Below are positions 6,972 through 15,751 of a stretch of 44,151 nt of DNA, piece by piece. The translations under genes and the position numbers were made by a program. Within the stretch, counting starts at the first letter, position 1. Every line of letters starts with the position of its first letter. The DNA lies in contig MVRK01000071.1 in assembly GCA_002067365.1 (NCBI GenBank), positions 1-44,151 on the forward strand. The letters run 5' to 3'. This DNA comes from Methanosaeta sp. PtaU1.Bin060. Lineage in GTDB: Archaea; Halobacteriota; Methanosarcinia; Methanotrichales; Methanotrichaceae. The notes beneath the pieces were generated by a model that worked only from the letters and a program-made list of their open reading frames with translations, was not told the DNA's origin and searched no databases.

Positions 6972-8321
6972 TCATCGCTGTAGTCTCTCCTGGCCGCTAT
7001 GCTGGATCGTCGAGCCCTTCTTTGCGCCGCCTTTTTGAAGAGGTGTCACAAGAAGCTTGTCCACCCTGTTCTCGTCCATATCCACAACCTCGAAGCGAAG
7101 CCCGCCCCATTCGAAATGATCTCCTGCCGATGGGATCTTGCCAAGATGCATCATCACGAATCCACCGATTGTCTTATAGTAGCCGCTCTCCTCTTCAGGA
7201 AGCTCACGAAGATGAAATATCTCCTTGAACTCATCGGCAGGAAGCATGCCATCCAGCAACCAGGAGCCATCATCGCGCTGAACAGCCAGGGGCTCGTCAG
7301 TCTCGCTCAGGGGCGGCAGATCTCCTACGATGGCTTCGAGCACATCCCTGAGGGTGACCATTCCCTGAATGCTGCCGTACTCGTCGATCACCATGGCCAT
7401 ATATACGCCCGACTGCTTGAAGAGTTCGATTATCTTCAGGGCAGGCATGCTCTCTGGAATGAAGATGGGCGGTATCAGAGAATCCTTGAGATCGATGCGC
7501 TTTTCGCCAAGGCTGCAGGAGAGCATATCCCTGGCCCTGACAATGCCCAGGATCTCGTCCAGGCCGCCGTCACATACTGGATAGAAGAAGTAATCGCCCT
7601 CTGATATCTTGCGCCTGATCTCATCGAGAGAGTCCCCTATATCCAGCCATATCACCTCGGTGCGGGGTATCATCAGGGCCGCAGCTTTCTTGTCGCTCAG
7701 GCGGAAGACCCTCTCGACGATGTCCTGCTCCGTCTCCTCGAAGACGCCGGCTCTTGTCCCCTCTTCCAGCAGGATCTTGACCTCCTCCTCTGTCACCGGC
7801 GGCTCGGCTGACGGCTTTATGTTCATGATCCTCAGGAGGAGGTCTGTGGATGCTCCGAGCAGGAATACAACGGGCGATGCGATTCTGGATACCAGGTTCA
7901 TCGGCGAGGCAATAGCAGAGGCTATCTTCTCGGGGCTGTTCAGCCCGACCCTCTTCGGGACAAGCTCGCCGAGGACTAGGGAGATATAAGAGATGCCTAT
8001 AACCACGATCAAGATGCCCGCCAGATCGCTGTAGGGCGCTATCTGAGGGACCTGCCTCAGAGTCGTAGCTATCTGTTTTGCGAGGGTCGCCCCGCCGAAA
8101 GCTCCCGATAGGATGCTGATCAGGGTAATTCCTATCTGTGTGGTAGAAAGAAATCTGTTCGGGGAGTTCGCCAGCTCCAAAGCGGCCTTCGCCTTTTTAT
8201 CACCCTCGTCAGCTCGCTGCTGAAGCCTGGGCTTTCTGGCTGAGACTATGGCAATCTCTGACATGACGAAGATGCCGTTGATGACGACCAGCAAAAATAT
8301 GATCAGGATCTCGTAGATCAT
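6972..8321 (-). CDS. CorC/HlyC-type membrane protein (DUF21-CBS-CorC_HlyC)
   Basis: A 449-residue protein with the standard three-part layout. Residues 1 to about 190 are a DUF21 membrane domain (LIIFLLVVINGIFVMSEIAI at the start, several further hydrophobic helices). Two CBS domains follow at roughly 205-330 (MIPRTEVIWLDI; VIDEYGSIQGMVTLRDVLEAIVG). The acidic CorC_HlyC domain lies at about 345-430 (LLDGMLPADEFKEIF; YKTIGGFVMMHLGKIP). Members are linked to Mg/Co or Na-dependent Mg efflux; older annotation as hemolysin is misleading. ATG 8321 has AGGGTGAAGG upstream. It appears to be monocistronic. Confidence 0.92.
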   Translation of the reverse strand: MIYEILIIFLLVVINGIFVMSEIAIVSARKPRLQQRADEGDKKAKAALELANSPNRFLSTTQIGITLISILSGAFGGATLAKQIATTLRQVPQIAPYSDLAGILIVVIGISYISLVLGELVPKRVGLNSPEKIASAIASPMNLVSRIASPVVFLLGASTDLLLRIMNIKPSAEPPVTEEEVKILLEEGTRAGVFEETEQDIVERVFRLSDKKAAALMIPRTEVIWLDIGDSLDEIRRKISEGDYFFYPVCDGGLDEILGIVRARDMLSCSLGEKRIDLKDSLIPPIFIPESMPALKIIELFKQSGVYMAMVIDEYGSIQGMVTLRDVLEAIVGDLPPLSETDEPLAVQRDDGSWLLDGMLPADEFKEIFHLRELPEEESGYYKTIGGFVMMHLGKIPSAGDHFEWGGLRFEVVDMDENRVDKLLVTPLQKGGAKKGSTIQHSGQERLQR

Positions 8322-8493
8322 CGTGCCTTCACCCTGAAATATCTCGTTCGAAGGGCGATCCCAGCGGACAGGCCGGCGGCATCGGGCTCTTTCCAGAGAA
8401 TCAGCGTCACTCGAATATTAATAGCCCCTCGAATTATTTAAGATTTGGCGAGCAAAATACCCTTGCATGATAGAGGGCTCTTGGGGGTCAGAT

Positions 8494-9027
8494 TCAGCCG
8501 GAGCTTCCGAAGGTCGCCATGGCCTCGCCCTGCTGCAAGACATGGCCCTGCATGGCTCTCTCCAGTTCCTGTCTTGCTGCGCCAGCGCTCAGATTGAGCA
8601 TCCTGTCAAGCCCATAGACCCGGAAGATGTACCTGTGCGGCCTTCCGGGGGGTGGGCAGGGGCCCCAGTATCCGATCTCCCCAAAGCTGTTCACGCCCTG
8701 CGTCGCCCTGATGGGCCGCTGCACTGAGGCATCTCTGGGGATGCCCTCAGGAATGATCTCTTGAGGCTCGATGTTCCATGCGATCCAATGGGTAAAAGTG
8801 CCCCGCGGAGCATCGATATCATCTACGATCACCGCCAGGGATGCGGCATTATTCAGCCCATGAACCTCGATCTTGGGCGATGTGTCTTTTCCTTCACAGG
8901 TGTGGTTCACTGGCACCTGGGCAAAGCCGAGCTTCACTTCAAGGTTCTTCATCGCTTCACCTCCAGCTATCGCATTTGATCCGGATAGGACTACAGCCAC
9001 AAGAGCAAGGGCGATCCATGAATCCAT
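8494..9027 (-). CDS. Secreted YbhB/YbcL-type PEBP (Raf-kinase-inhibitor-like) protein
   Basis: A 177-residue protein. Residues 1-22 are a signal peptide (MDSWIALALVAVVLSGSNAIA). The rest is a phosphatidylethanolamine-binding-protein fold with the hallmark DDIDAPRGTFTHWIAWNI and GYWGPCPPPGRPHRYIFRVYGLD. The bacterial/archaeal YbhB group has no settled function; a conserved anion-binding pocket suggests small phosphorylated or lipid headgroup ligands. The signal peptide implies an extracellular site, unlike cytoplasmic YbhB. ATG 9027 has AGGTTAG just upstream. It is a single gene between CorC and HerA. Confidence 0.9.
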   Translation of the reverse strand: MDSWIALALVAVVLSGSNAIAGGEAMKNLEVKLGFAQVPVNHTCEGKDTSPKIEVHGLNNAASLAVIVDDIDAPRGTFTHWIAWNIEPQEIIPEGIPRDASVQRPIRATQGVNSFGEIGYWGPCPPPGRPHRYIFRVYGLDRMLNLSAGAARQELERAMQGHVLQQGEAMATFGSSG

Positions 9028-9256
9028 CTAACCTATAATGATAAGTCTGCAGAGTTAAATATCTATTTGTTTGCGCTTCATGCATCCATGAATCTTCGCT
9101 ATGCAAGGAAGCACGAGCGATGAAGTCGAAAAGCAGGATGCAGGATTATGAGGCTCATCCTCGAAGCACCATAGGCAGTTTTTGAAAAGGGCATCCCGGC
9201 CTGATCCCTGAAGGCGGGATGTGGGTAGCCGTCCTGTGCAAGAAGAAGAGCAAATG

Positions 9257-10843
9257 TCACGCCCTTCTCGTCCCGAGAAACTTCCTCAGCAGACCACCTT
9301 GCGCCTTCTCAGTCTCATTGCTCTTTCTGACGCCGTCGGAGTGAGGTCGCGGCCCTCTTCGGGGTGCAGCCCGCGCGCTTTGTCTCTGTTTCTCTTTGGA
9401 GACGATGGTAGTGCTCACGCCGCCGTGCCTGGACTTCCTCGGCCTGATGTTGACTGTGATGGGGCGCTCTATCTCATTGCTCACGAGCATGGCTACCCCC
9501 GGCGGCAGCCGCTTTATCTCCTCCTCCAGATCTGATGTCATGCCCTCAAGCCCCTTGCTCAGGGCCTTGAGGTCATTGGGGTTGGTGACCCTCATGATGA
9601 TCTGGGTGTTGCACTGGGAGATGACGTTCTTGTCCACCCTCGCAGGCCTCTGGCTTATGACCATCAGGCCCAGCCCGAACTTCCTGCCCTCGGCTGCGAT
9701 GGTGCGCACGATGCTTGTGCTTGCGGCGTTCCCAGTCCCCCTCTCGGGGATGTAGTTGTGAGCCTCCTCGACGACGACCATTCCCGGAGCAATCAATCTG
9801 CGCTTCCGGGCCTCGAATATCTCTGTGAGAAGCCTGGCGACTATCATCGACTGAAGCTCTGGTATGATGCCTGTCATGTCTATCACCGAGGCTCGCCCCG
9901 GACGCAGCAGCTCCTCGGGAGGTGTCGCAGTTCCAGAGAACAGTCCCAGCTCGAGAAGAGACTCCAGCTGTCCCACCAGGTTCCATTTCACCTTGGAGTT
10001 GCTCCGCACGACCTGATCGATGATGTCCTCCAGAGTGTAGGCATCGGTCTCTGATCGCAGGGCGCTGATGGCCTCGTAGAGGAGTCCGAGCTGTCCGCTC
10101 GTGCTCTCATGAGGTATCATCTTCGCCACCTCCCTCGCAGAGAGGTTGAGCCCGTTGAACCTGAACGGCCGATCTGCCCGCGGGTTCATCGCCATCTCCC
10201 CTGGGGTGTAAACCACTACCTCGAATCCCCGAGGCTTGATCTTGTACTTGGAGAAGTCGCCCTCCTTGTTGGGCTCCTTCATGGATGAATACTCGCCGTG
10301 CGGATCTATGATGAGGAGGGCCACCCTCCTCTCCAGAAGCTCTTCGAGGATTACGGCTGCGGTATAGGATTTTCCCGAGCCCGTCTTGGCAAGGACGCTG
10401 CAGTGCTTCTGTACAAGGGTATTGGCGTCAAGCTCGACGCGGATATCATATCCTCTCAGGAGCCCGATGTACATGTCGCCCTTGGCCAGGCCGAGGGTGG
10501 CCTTGATGAGCTTCTCGTCTGCCACATAGACAGGGTCTCCGGGCCTCGCAGGGCTTGTGGGAAGGCGCAGGCGTCCATTGCTGCCGATGCCTATCACCCT
10601 CGCCTCTGCGATCATCATCTCCCTGGAGTCGTAATTTCTGGCGGGGTCGCTCAACTGGTTCACGCTGTAGGCCGAGTTGGACCTCTTGATGTCCTCTACC
10701 TGGGCAAGGATCCAATCCTTTCCCTCGGCCTTGGCCTTGATGTAAGTGCCTCGCCCGACCTCCTTGTTGATTAAGAACTTGAAAGCAAGAGGATTGGTCT
10801 CACCCACGATGGTGCCGACAGTTCCCTTCACTATGGACCTCAA
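9257..10843 (-). CDS. herA: HerA-type DNA-translocating ATPase
   Basis: A 528-residue protein with an N-terminal HAS-barrel (1 to about 110), then a FtsK/HerA RecA-like domain. Walker A is AKTGSGKS at 152-159, a Walker-B-like stretch is MVVVEEAHNYIP, an Arg-rich switch follows (SQRPARVDKNVISQCNTQI), and the terminal basic tail is RKSRHGG to GTRRA. HerA forms a hexameric DNA pump that, with NurA nuclease and Mre11-Rad50, resects DNA ends. No nurA or rad50 is adjacent here, so assignment to the resection HerA rather than a related DUF87 paralog is likely but not certain. The start is TTG 10843, with GGTGAT upstream. Confidence 0.85.
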   Translation of the reverse strand: MRSIVKGTVGTIVGETNPLAFKFLINKEVGRGTYIKAKAEGKDWILAQVEDIKRSNSAYSVNQLSDPARNYDSREMMIAEARVIGIGSNGRLRLPTSPARPGDPVYVADEKLIKATLGLAKGDMYIGLLRGYDIRVELDANTLVQKHCSVLAKTGSGKSYTAAVILEELLERRVALLIIDPHGEYSSMKEPNKEGDFSKYKIKPRGFEVVVYTPGEMAMNPRADRPFRFNGLNLSAREVAKMIPHESTSGQLGLLYEAISALRSETDAYTLEDIIDQVVRSNSKVKWNLVGQLESLLELGLFSGTATPPEELLRPGRASVIDMTGIIPELQSMIVARLLTEIFEARKRRLIAPGMVVVEEAHNYIPERGTGNAASTSIVRTIAAEGRKFGLGLMVISQRPARVDKNVISQCNTQIIMRVTNPNDLKALSKGLEGMTSDLEEEIKRLPPGVAMLVSNEIERPITVNIRPRKSRHGGVSTTIVSKEKQRQSARAAPRRGPRPHSDGVRKSNETEKAQGGLLRKFLGTRRA

Positions 10844-11270
10844 AGGTCATCACCGTTAAGATAAGTCATCAGCCGCTCCTATCAAATTATCTCTATTTTC
10901 TCCAAATGAATGCATGCGCTGATACATTATTTATTTTACGATTTTAAATTGCCCCTTTGCTGCTATTCCAACCATATAGAATACCTGAGGGTATAAAAAG
11001 ATTGGTCCGAAGCCGGATCAACCTATCATTCATTATATTTTAATTATTTGATGCAACACCAAGGCGCTTCGGCGATTCCGGCAGGCTGAAGGCCGAAAAA
11101 CAGTGAATCATCCCATCCCGCATATCGCATCAATAATAAGCGAAAAGCTCCTGCAGGCAGAAATAAGAGCAAGGTATTCAATTCATATATTTCTAAAAAA
11201 TGAGTACGATCCTTTTACTGGGGTCTGTTATGGTCCCGACCCGTCCATGAGCCGGGACCGCAGAATCATT
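10844..11270. other. Intergenic region downstream of the Tyr-rich gene
   Basis: A 427-bp AT-rich stretch upstream of herA and downstream of the next minus-strand gene. It contains TTCGGC (11068-11073) and GCCGAA (11092-11097), a loose inverted repeat, and the hairpin at 11232-11259. AT-rich segments near 10925-10945 and 11030-11050 may hold herA promoter elements, but no single TATA box is decisive. No coding frame with convincing features. Confidence 0.35.
11232..11259 (-). terminator. Hairpin just past the Tyr-rich secreted protein gene
   Basis: GGTCCCG (11232-11238) pairs perfectly with CGGGACC (11253-11259) across a 14-base loop, 11 bases beyond the stop of the minus-strand gene ending at 11271. 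The position fits a transcript-end structure. There is no adjacent U-run, so termination is only probable. Confidence 0.4.
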
Positions 11271-12029
11271 CTAATAGCCCGGATAGCTGGACCCCGAATT
11301 CGAATAACTGGATCCCGTACTCGATCCTACGCCTGTGGTGAACGAATAGCGGGTGTAGCTTGTGTAGGGATTCGAGTAGGTCACCTGGCCATATCCATAT
11401 GGGTACGGATATGGATTGGGGTTGGGCGTATAGCCGCCATAGCTGTTAACATATATGTAGATGTAGTTGCTCCAGCCGTTGCAGTAGTACTGAAGGATGT
11501 GCCAGCCTGGAACGTCTGCGTAGAACCACCTCTTATACCATCCCGGAGAGAATATCCTTCCGGAGTATTGGGTGTCCACTCCCATTCCGCTGGGATACCA
11601 TTCGTAGAACCATATATTGCCTGAGCTGGATGTCTGCATCCAGAGGGGCAGATTTGCGTAGAGATAACAGCTTGCCACTGTTTGGGGAGCGTAGGAGACA
11701 TACAGCTTGTTGGAAACGAAGCCGCCCGACGGGACCACCATCTTATAAGTCGGGCCCGTGGCGCTAACTTCGCCCAATCTCGGTGATGCTGAGTATGCCA
11801 ACTGCTGGCTTGCAGCCATCACTTGCCCAGATCTCTCCTGAGCCGAGGGAGCCTGCTGCGATGTAGTCACAGTCGATGGTATTTGAAGCCCCAGAGCTTC
11901 GACGCTGGTTGGCGCCGAAGGAGTGGGTGCCCCGCCTTGATCTCCGGCGGAGAACTGATCAAGCTGGCCCAGGGCGCAGGGGGCCGTGATCATGATTATT
12001 AATGCGGCTGAGATCGCGATCCATTTCAT
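11271..12029 (-). CDS. Secreted tyrosine-rich protein, family not recognised
   Basis: A 252-residue protein with a signal peptide (MKWIAISAALIIMITAPCALG, cleavage about residue 21). A Ser/Thr/Pro/Gln-rich linker runs to about residue 85. The aromatic core (about 90-190) includes SNKLYVSYAPQTVASCYLYA, LWMQTSSSGNIWFYEW and GWHILQYYCNGWSNYIYIYV. The tail is low complexity, with alternating Pro-Tyr and Gly-Tyr (PNPYPYPYGYG), then a Ser/Gly-rich end. Two Cys in the core could form a disulfide. It is exported and probably cell-surface associated. The core looks like a compact beta domain, but I cannot name it. Transcribed alone. Confidence 0.7.
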   Translation of the reverse strand: MKWIAISAALIIMITAPCALGQLDQFSAGDQGGAPTPSAPTSVEALGLQIPSTVTTSQQAPSAQERSGQVMAASQQLAYSASPRLGEVSATGPTYKMVVPSGGFVSNKLYVSYAPQTVASCYLYANLPLWMQTSSSGNIWFYEWYPSGMGVDTQYSGRIFSPGWYKRWFYADVPGWHILQYYCNGWSNYIYIYVNSYGGYTPNPNPYPYPYGYGQVTYSNPYTSYTRYSFTTGVGSSTGSSYSNSGSSYPGY

Positions 12030-12223
12030 TCGATAACACCTCTAATAAATTGACGTTACTAGGGTAAATAGGTAACTGAAAAATAGTCTGTACTGCTGTG
12101 TCTATCGTCAATATTGCCATTGATATTAATATTATTTACAAGTTATTTGATAAGATGGCGGTCCTGGGGATGATAGTCTTTGAACCATGATGAAAAATAT
12201 AAGATGGAGGGGGATTGCGGACC

Positions 12224-13036
12224 CTAAATTCGGACGTTGACCCCCCGCTCTTTCAGGTAGCTCTTCACATCCCCTATGCTCCATTCTCCGAAATGGAAGA
12301 TGCTTGCGGCGAGAGCTGCTGATGCTTTCGTCCTCTGGAAGACCTCCAGCATATGCTCAGGGCTGGCGCATCCGCCCGAGGCGATCACAGGGATCCTGAC
12401 TCTGCTGGCCACTGCATCTGTGAGGGGAATGTCGAAGCCGTCGTAGGTTCCATCGCGATCCATGCTGGTGAGGAGGATCTCGCCCGCCCCCAGGCGCTCG
12501 GCTTCAAGCGCCCAGGCGATGGCGTCGATCCCTGTGAATTCGCGGCCTCCATAAAAGGAGCACTCGAACCAGCAGGGGCCTTCGGGCGTGCTCACCACTA
12601 TCCTGCCGTCTTCGGGGTTGTACCTGCGCTTGGCGTCGATCGCTATCACCACGGCCTGGTTCCCATATCTCTCTGCGATCTCGCTGATGAGCTGCGGGCG
12701 CTTGAGGGCAGAGGTGTTCACTGTGATCTTGTCCGCTCCTGCGTTGAAGACATCTCTCGCCTGCTCAACGCTCTTGATGCCGCCGCCGACAGCCAGGGGC
12801 ACGAAGACGGACTCCGACGTCTTCTTGATCACGCTCACCATCGTGTCCCTTCGCTCGTGTGAGGCTGTTATGTCCAGGAAGACAATCTCGTCCGCCCCTT
12901 CCTCGTAGTACCTGCCCGCCAGCTCCCAGGGAATGCCTGCGTACCTGATCTGCTTGAACTCGATCCCCTTGACCACGCGTCCCCCAGGCACGCCAAGGTC
13001 GCAGTCAAGGCACGGGATGATCCTCCTGGCTAGCAT
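12224..13036 (-). CDS. hisF: Imidazole glycerol phosphate synthase cyclase subunit HisF
   Basis: At 270 residues this is a complete (beta/alpha)8 barrel. N-terminal [11 protein letters not shown] holds the first catalytic Asp, [13 protein letters not shown] and KITVNTSAL the phosphate sites, [15 protein letters not shown] the second catalytic Asp, and [13 protein letters not shown] the C-terminal phosphate site. With HisH it converts PRFAR and glutamine-derived ammonia to IGP and AICAR in histidine synthesis. Its start overlaps the hisH stop by 7 bp, so the two subunits are co-translated. The insertion around [19 protein letters not shown] is a variant of the usual loop. Confidence 0.97.
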   Translation of the reverse strand: MLARRIIPCLDCDLGVPGGRVVKGIEFKQIRYAGIPWELAGRYYEEGADEIVFLDITASHERRDTMVSVIKKTSESVFVPLAVGGGIKSVEQARDVFNAGADKITVNTSALKRPQLISEIAERYGNQAVVIAIDAKRRYNPEDGRIVVSTPEGPCWFECSFYGGREFTGIDAIAWALEAERLGAGEILLTSMDRDGTYDGFDIPLTDAVASRVRIPVIASGGCASPEHMLEVFQRTKASAALAASIFHFGEWSIGDVKSYLKERGVNVRI

Positions 13037-13632
13037 TTAGTGCACCTCACGAAGTTCTCCAATATCTTCAGTCCCTTGGCTCCTGACTTCTCGGGATGGA
13101 ACTGGGTTGCGAAAAGGTTGTCCATGGCCACAGCTGCGGTCACCTCTACGCCGTGCTCAGTCGTCGCTGCGATGACAGACTTATCCTCGGGGACGCAGTG
13201 GTAAGAGTGCACGAAGTAGAACATGTCCCCTTCGGATATGCCCTCAAGCATCTTTACATGGCGCTTGATGTTGAGGCTGTTCCAGCCCATCTGGGGGATC
13301 ATCACATCATCTGGCAGGCGCACCACCTTGCCCCTGATCCAGCCCATCCCCTCAGCGCCGGGGCTCTCCTCGCTCTCGTCGAAGAGGACCTGAAGGCCGA
13401 TGCAGATTCCAAAGATCGGCGTTTTCTCCTCCCTCGCCCTGAGAAGAGCGCCCTCGAAGCGGGAGAGGCGGTCCATGCATCTTCCGAAGGCTCCCACACC
13501 CGGAACCACGATGCCGTCTGCTCCCGCGAGCCCTTCTGGTTCGCGCACTATTTCCGGGGCAGCATCAACCCGGACCAGCGCATTGTAGATGCTGAATAGA
13601 TTTCCCATCCCGTAATCAACTATCGCGATCAT
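13030..13632 (-). CDS. hisH: Imidazole glycerol phosphate synthase glutaminase subunit HisH
   Basis: A 200-residue class-I glutamine amidotransferase. It starts [15 protein letters not shown], has the oxyanion strand [15 protein letters not shown], the nucleophile elbow [10 protein letters not shown] with catalytic Cys, and the His/Glu pair in [10 protein letters not shown]. It hydrolyses glutamine and channels ammonia into HisF, encoded immediately downstream with overlapping ends. Together they are a complete IGP synthase. The other his gene in this window, hisD, lies 14 kb away, so the pathway is dispersed, as in many methanogens. Confidence 0.97.
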   Translation of the reverse strand: MIAIVDYGMGNLFSIYNALVRVDAAPEIVREPEGLAGADGIVVPGVGAFGRCMDRLSRFEGALLRAREEKTPIFGICIGLQVLFDESEESPGAEGMGWIRGKVVRLPDDVMIPQMGWNSLNIKRHVKMLEGISEGDMFYFVHSYHCVPEDKSVIAATTEHGVEVTAAVAMDNLFATQFHPEKSGAKGLKILENFVRCTKC

Positions 13633-13803
13633 TGAGACTCATCCAATCATCATTAGCCGGAAATGGCTTTCCTCTCGATCGATATATATCTTCCCGACTC
13701 ACATGGCCCGTGCCTGCTCCCATCGGCGGCGAAGGCCTGACGATTATGAATACAGAATACGAGGCGATTTGAATAAAATAATGGTGAAGATCCTGGGATC
13801 TTC

Positions 13804-15129
13804 TTAAAAATTGTTTATATATCTTTCGATCTCCCAATCATGCACCCAGGTGTTGTAAGCCTCCCACTCCATGTTTCCAAGGCGCATTATGTTATTGAAG
13901 ACATGCTCACCAAGAGCGTTTCGCAGAACATTGTCGCTCTCCAGGCTGTCGAGGGCTTCTTTCAGGTTTGCCGGGAGGGTGCCTATTCCAAGGGCCTTTC
14001 TCTCGGCGGCAGACAGCTCGTAGACATTGATGTCCACCGGCTCCCCTGGATCAGCGCCTCTGCGAATGCCGTCTAGGCCTGCGGCCAGGATGGCAGCAAA
14101 TGTGAGATATGGATTGCATGTCGGGTCGGGCGACCTGAACTCGAGGCGCGTGGAGAGCCCTCGGCCTGCCGGTACTCTGATAAGCGATGACCTGTTTGGC
14201 CCTGACCAGCTGACATAAACCGGAGCCTCGAATCCTGATACCAGCCTCTTGTAGGAGTTAATCAGAGGATTGGCGATGGCCGTGATGGCGCAGGCGTGCT
14301 CTTTCAGACCTCCAATGAAACACCTTGCGAGATCGCTTATGTTCATGGGCATCTCCGGATCAAAGAAAGCATTCTCTCCATTGCGGAAGAGGGATATGTT
14401 GCAATGCATCCCTGTTCCCGCCGCCCCATAGATGGGCTTTGGCATGAAAGTCGCCCGCAGGCCCTCCATCATGGCGATGGTCTTTGTGATATACTTGAAT
14501 GTGACCACCTTGTCTGCGTTCTTGAGGGCGTCATCGTAGACGAAGTCTATCTCATGCTGCCCCCTTCCAACCTCATGATGGGATGCCTCAATGGTGAAAT
14601 CCATCTCTATCAATGCCTTCATGATCTTCTTCCTGATGTTCTCAGCCAGGTCGGTCGGGCCCAAATCGAAGTAACCACCGAAGTCCTGCGGCCTTGTCGC
14701 CGAGCCGCCATTCTGCTTCTCGAAGAGATAGAACTCCAGCTCGGGTCCCACATTCATTGTGTAGCCCATCTCTTTCGCCTGATCGAGCATATGCTTTAGG
14801 ACGAATCTCGGATCGCCCTCGAAGGGCTTTCCATTCGGATGATGAACATCGCATATGAGCCTCGCCTCATTCGATCCATCCTGAGTCCTCCAGGGCAGGA
14901 TGTTGAAAGTCGAGATATCTGGCCGAAGAACCATGTCGGATTCCTGAATCCTTGCAAATCCCTCGATGGAGGAGCCGTCAAAGGATATGCCGTTCTTCAG
15001 CGCTTTGCCCAGCTGGGTTACAGGAACTGTGACGTTCTTCACTACTCCTTGGATGTCCGAAAATTGCAGCCGTATGAACTCCACATTTCTCTCTTTGATC
15101 GCACTTTGCATCTGTTCTTGGAAATGCAT
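13804..15129 (-). CDS. glnA: Glutamine synthetase (type I)
   Basis: A complete 441-residue GSI. Visible motifs: ISFDGSSIEGFARIQESDM, the metal-ligand stretch VGPELEFYLFE, ASHHEVGRGQHEIDF, the glutamate/ammonia loop (GTGMHCNISLF), KRLVSGFEAPVYVSWSGPNRSSLIRVP and LEFRSPDPTCNPYLTFAAILAAGLDGI. It makes glutamine from glutamate, ammonia and ATP, the entry point of nitrogen. It is divergent from a glutamate synthase-like gene, so both halves of the GS-GOGAT cycle share one control region. The start at ATG 15129 has AGGAAG adjacent; an in-frame ATG seven codons in is possible. Confidence 0.97.
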   Translation of the reverse strand: MHFQEQMQSAIKERNVEFIRLQFSDIQGVVKNVTVPVTQLGKALKNGISFDGSSIEGFARIQESDMVLRPDISTFNILPWRTQDGSNEARLICDVHHPNGKPFEGDPRFVLKHMLDQAKEMGYTMNVGPELEFYLFEKQNGGSATRPQDFGGYFDLGPTDLAENIRKKIMKALIEMDFTIEASHHEVGRGQHEIDFVYDDALKNADKVVTFKYITKTIAMMEGLRATFMPKPIYGAAGTGMHCNISLFRNGENAFFDPEMPMNISDLARCFIGGLKEHACAITAIANPLINSYKRLVSGFEAPVYVSWSGPNRSSLIRVPAGRGLSTRLEFRSPDPTCNPYLTFAAILAAGLDGIRRGADPGEPVDINVYELSAAERKALGIGTLPANLKEALDSLESDNVLRNALGEHVFNNIMRLGNMEWEAYNTWVHDWEIERYINNF

Positions 15130-15400
15130 CTTCCTATCCGCTCCTTCACTATGAGATACTCAAACAGGCTTTTGGTTGGTCACACAGTCGTCATGTGTGC
15201 CTCTTGACCAGGGCCATAAACCTATCGCTTTCGTGAGCCAACAAGTCAATTAAGCTATCCTACGGCAGTTATGATTATTTAGGAACTCGATGGATCTGTG
15301 GTGTTTAATATACTATCTGCACGGGAACGAGCGCTCTTCGGCCTTGAGGGGCCTTCGAGAAATGGGTCATATTTTATACAGTTTACATTATATATCGCAG

Positions 15401-15426
15401 ATATGAAATCTTCATATTTTTTCATA
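15401..15426. promoter_or_regulatory. Candidate operator: TATGAA/TTCATA half-site cluster
   Basis: ATATGAA (15401-15407), ATC, TTCATAT (15411-15417) is a perfect 7-3-7 inverted repeat. A further TTCATA follows at 15421-15426, ten bases on and so on the same DNA face. The TATA-like CTATATATAAG begins 16 bases after the inverted repeat. A minus-strand TATA-like box ends four bases to the left, so a bound protein could affect both glnA and the plus-strand gene. Confidence 0.5.
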
Positions 15427-15506
15427 GCAATCTCTATATATAAGTTTCATCGAGTCGCGGGCAACATATATTTATAATTTTGAAACTAAGCTTATTTTAG
15501 GGATTA

Positions 15507-15523
15507 TTCATACAAATTATGAA
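15507..15523 (+). promoter_or_regulatory. Candidate operator TTCATA-N5-TATGAA upstream of glutamate synthase-like gene
   Basis: TTCATA (15507-15512), CAAAT, TATGAA (15518-15523) is a perfect inverted repeat with a 5-base spacer. Fifteen bases downstream lies CTTATATATATG. The same repeat, spacing and TATA distance recur at 35860-35876. It differs from the NrpR operator forms I know (GGAA-N6-TTCC, GGTA-N6-TACC), so the binding protein is unknown. Confidence 0.55.
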
Positions 15524-15538
15524 CTATTCACAACAATC

Positions 15539-15550
15539 CTTATATATATG
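15539..15550 (+). promoter_or_regulatory. TATA box for glutamate synthase-like gene
   Basis: CTTATATATATG is a strong archaeal TATA-like sequence on the plus strand, 15 bp after the TTCATA/TATGAA repeat. Transcription would start near 15565-15575 and give a leader of roughly 180 bases before TTG 15752. The alternative upstream box is CTATATATAAG at 15434-15444. Confidence 0.5.
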
Positions 15551-15751
15551 ACGTCCTGTCCAAGAAAATACCAATCCGCAAAGAAATAAGTTGCAATCTT
15601 GCCACGTGATGCAGAGAATGCCGCAAAGGAAACATTTCGTGGATGGATCTTTGGTATATAGTAAATATTTGTTAATGTAAGCCGGGCTGTCACCCATAGA
15701 TAAATAATATTAAAATAATAATAAGGAATTGGATCAATAGGAGGAGGAAAC

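Larger units (their letters stand above)
15130..15751. other. Long AT-rich control region between glnA and the glutamate synthase-like gene
   Basis: A 622-bp divergent region, markedly AT-rich between 15360 and 15740. On the plus strand it has two strong TATA-like boxes (15434-15444 and 15539-15550), each preceded by TATGAA/TTCATA repeats. For glnA, minus-strand TATA-like stretches occur at 15386-15397 (CGATATATAATG) and 15303-15313 (GTATATTAAAC). The leader of the plus-strand gene would be 180 bases or more. CCACG near 15602 can pair with CGTGG near 15638. No ORF of coding character. Confidence 0.55.

Noticed and set aside
15130-15751. NrpR operator of the known GGAA-N6-TTCC or GGTA-N6-TACC form
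   Set aside because: I read the region on both strands and found no convincing copy; the TTCATA/TATGAA repeats are a different motif.
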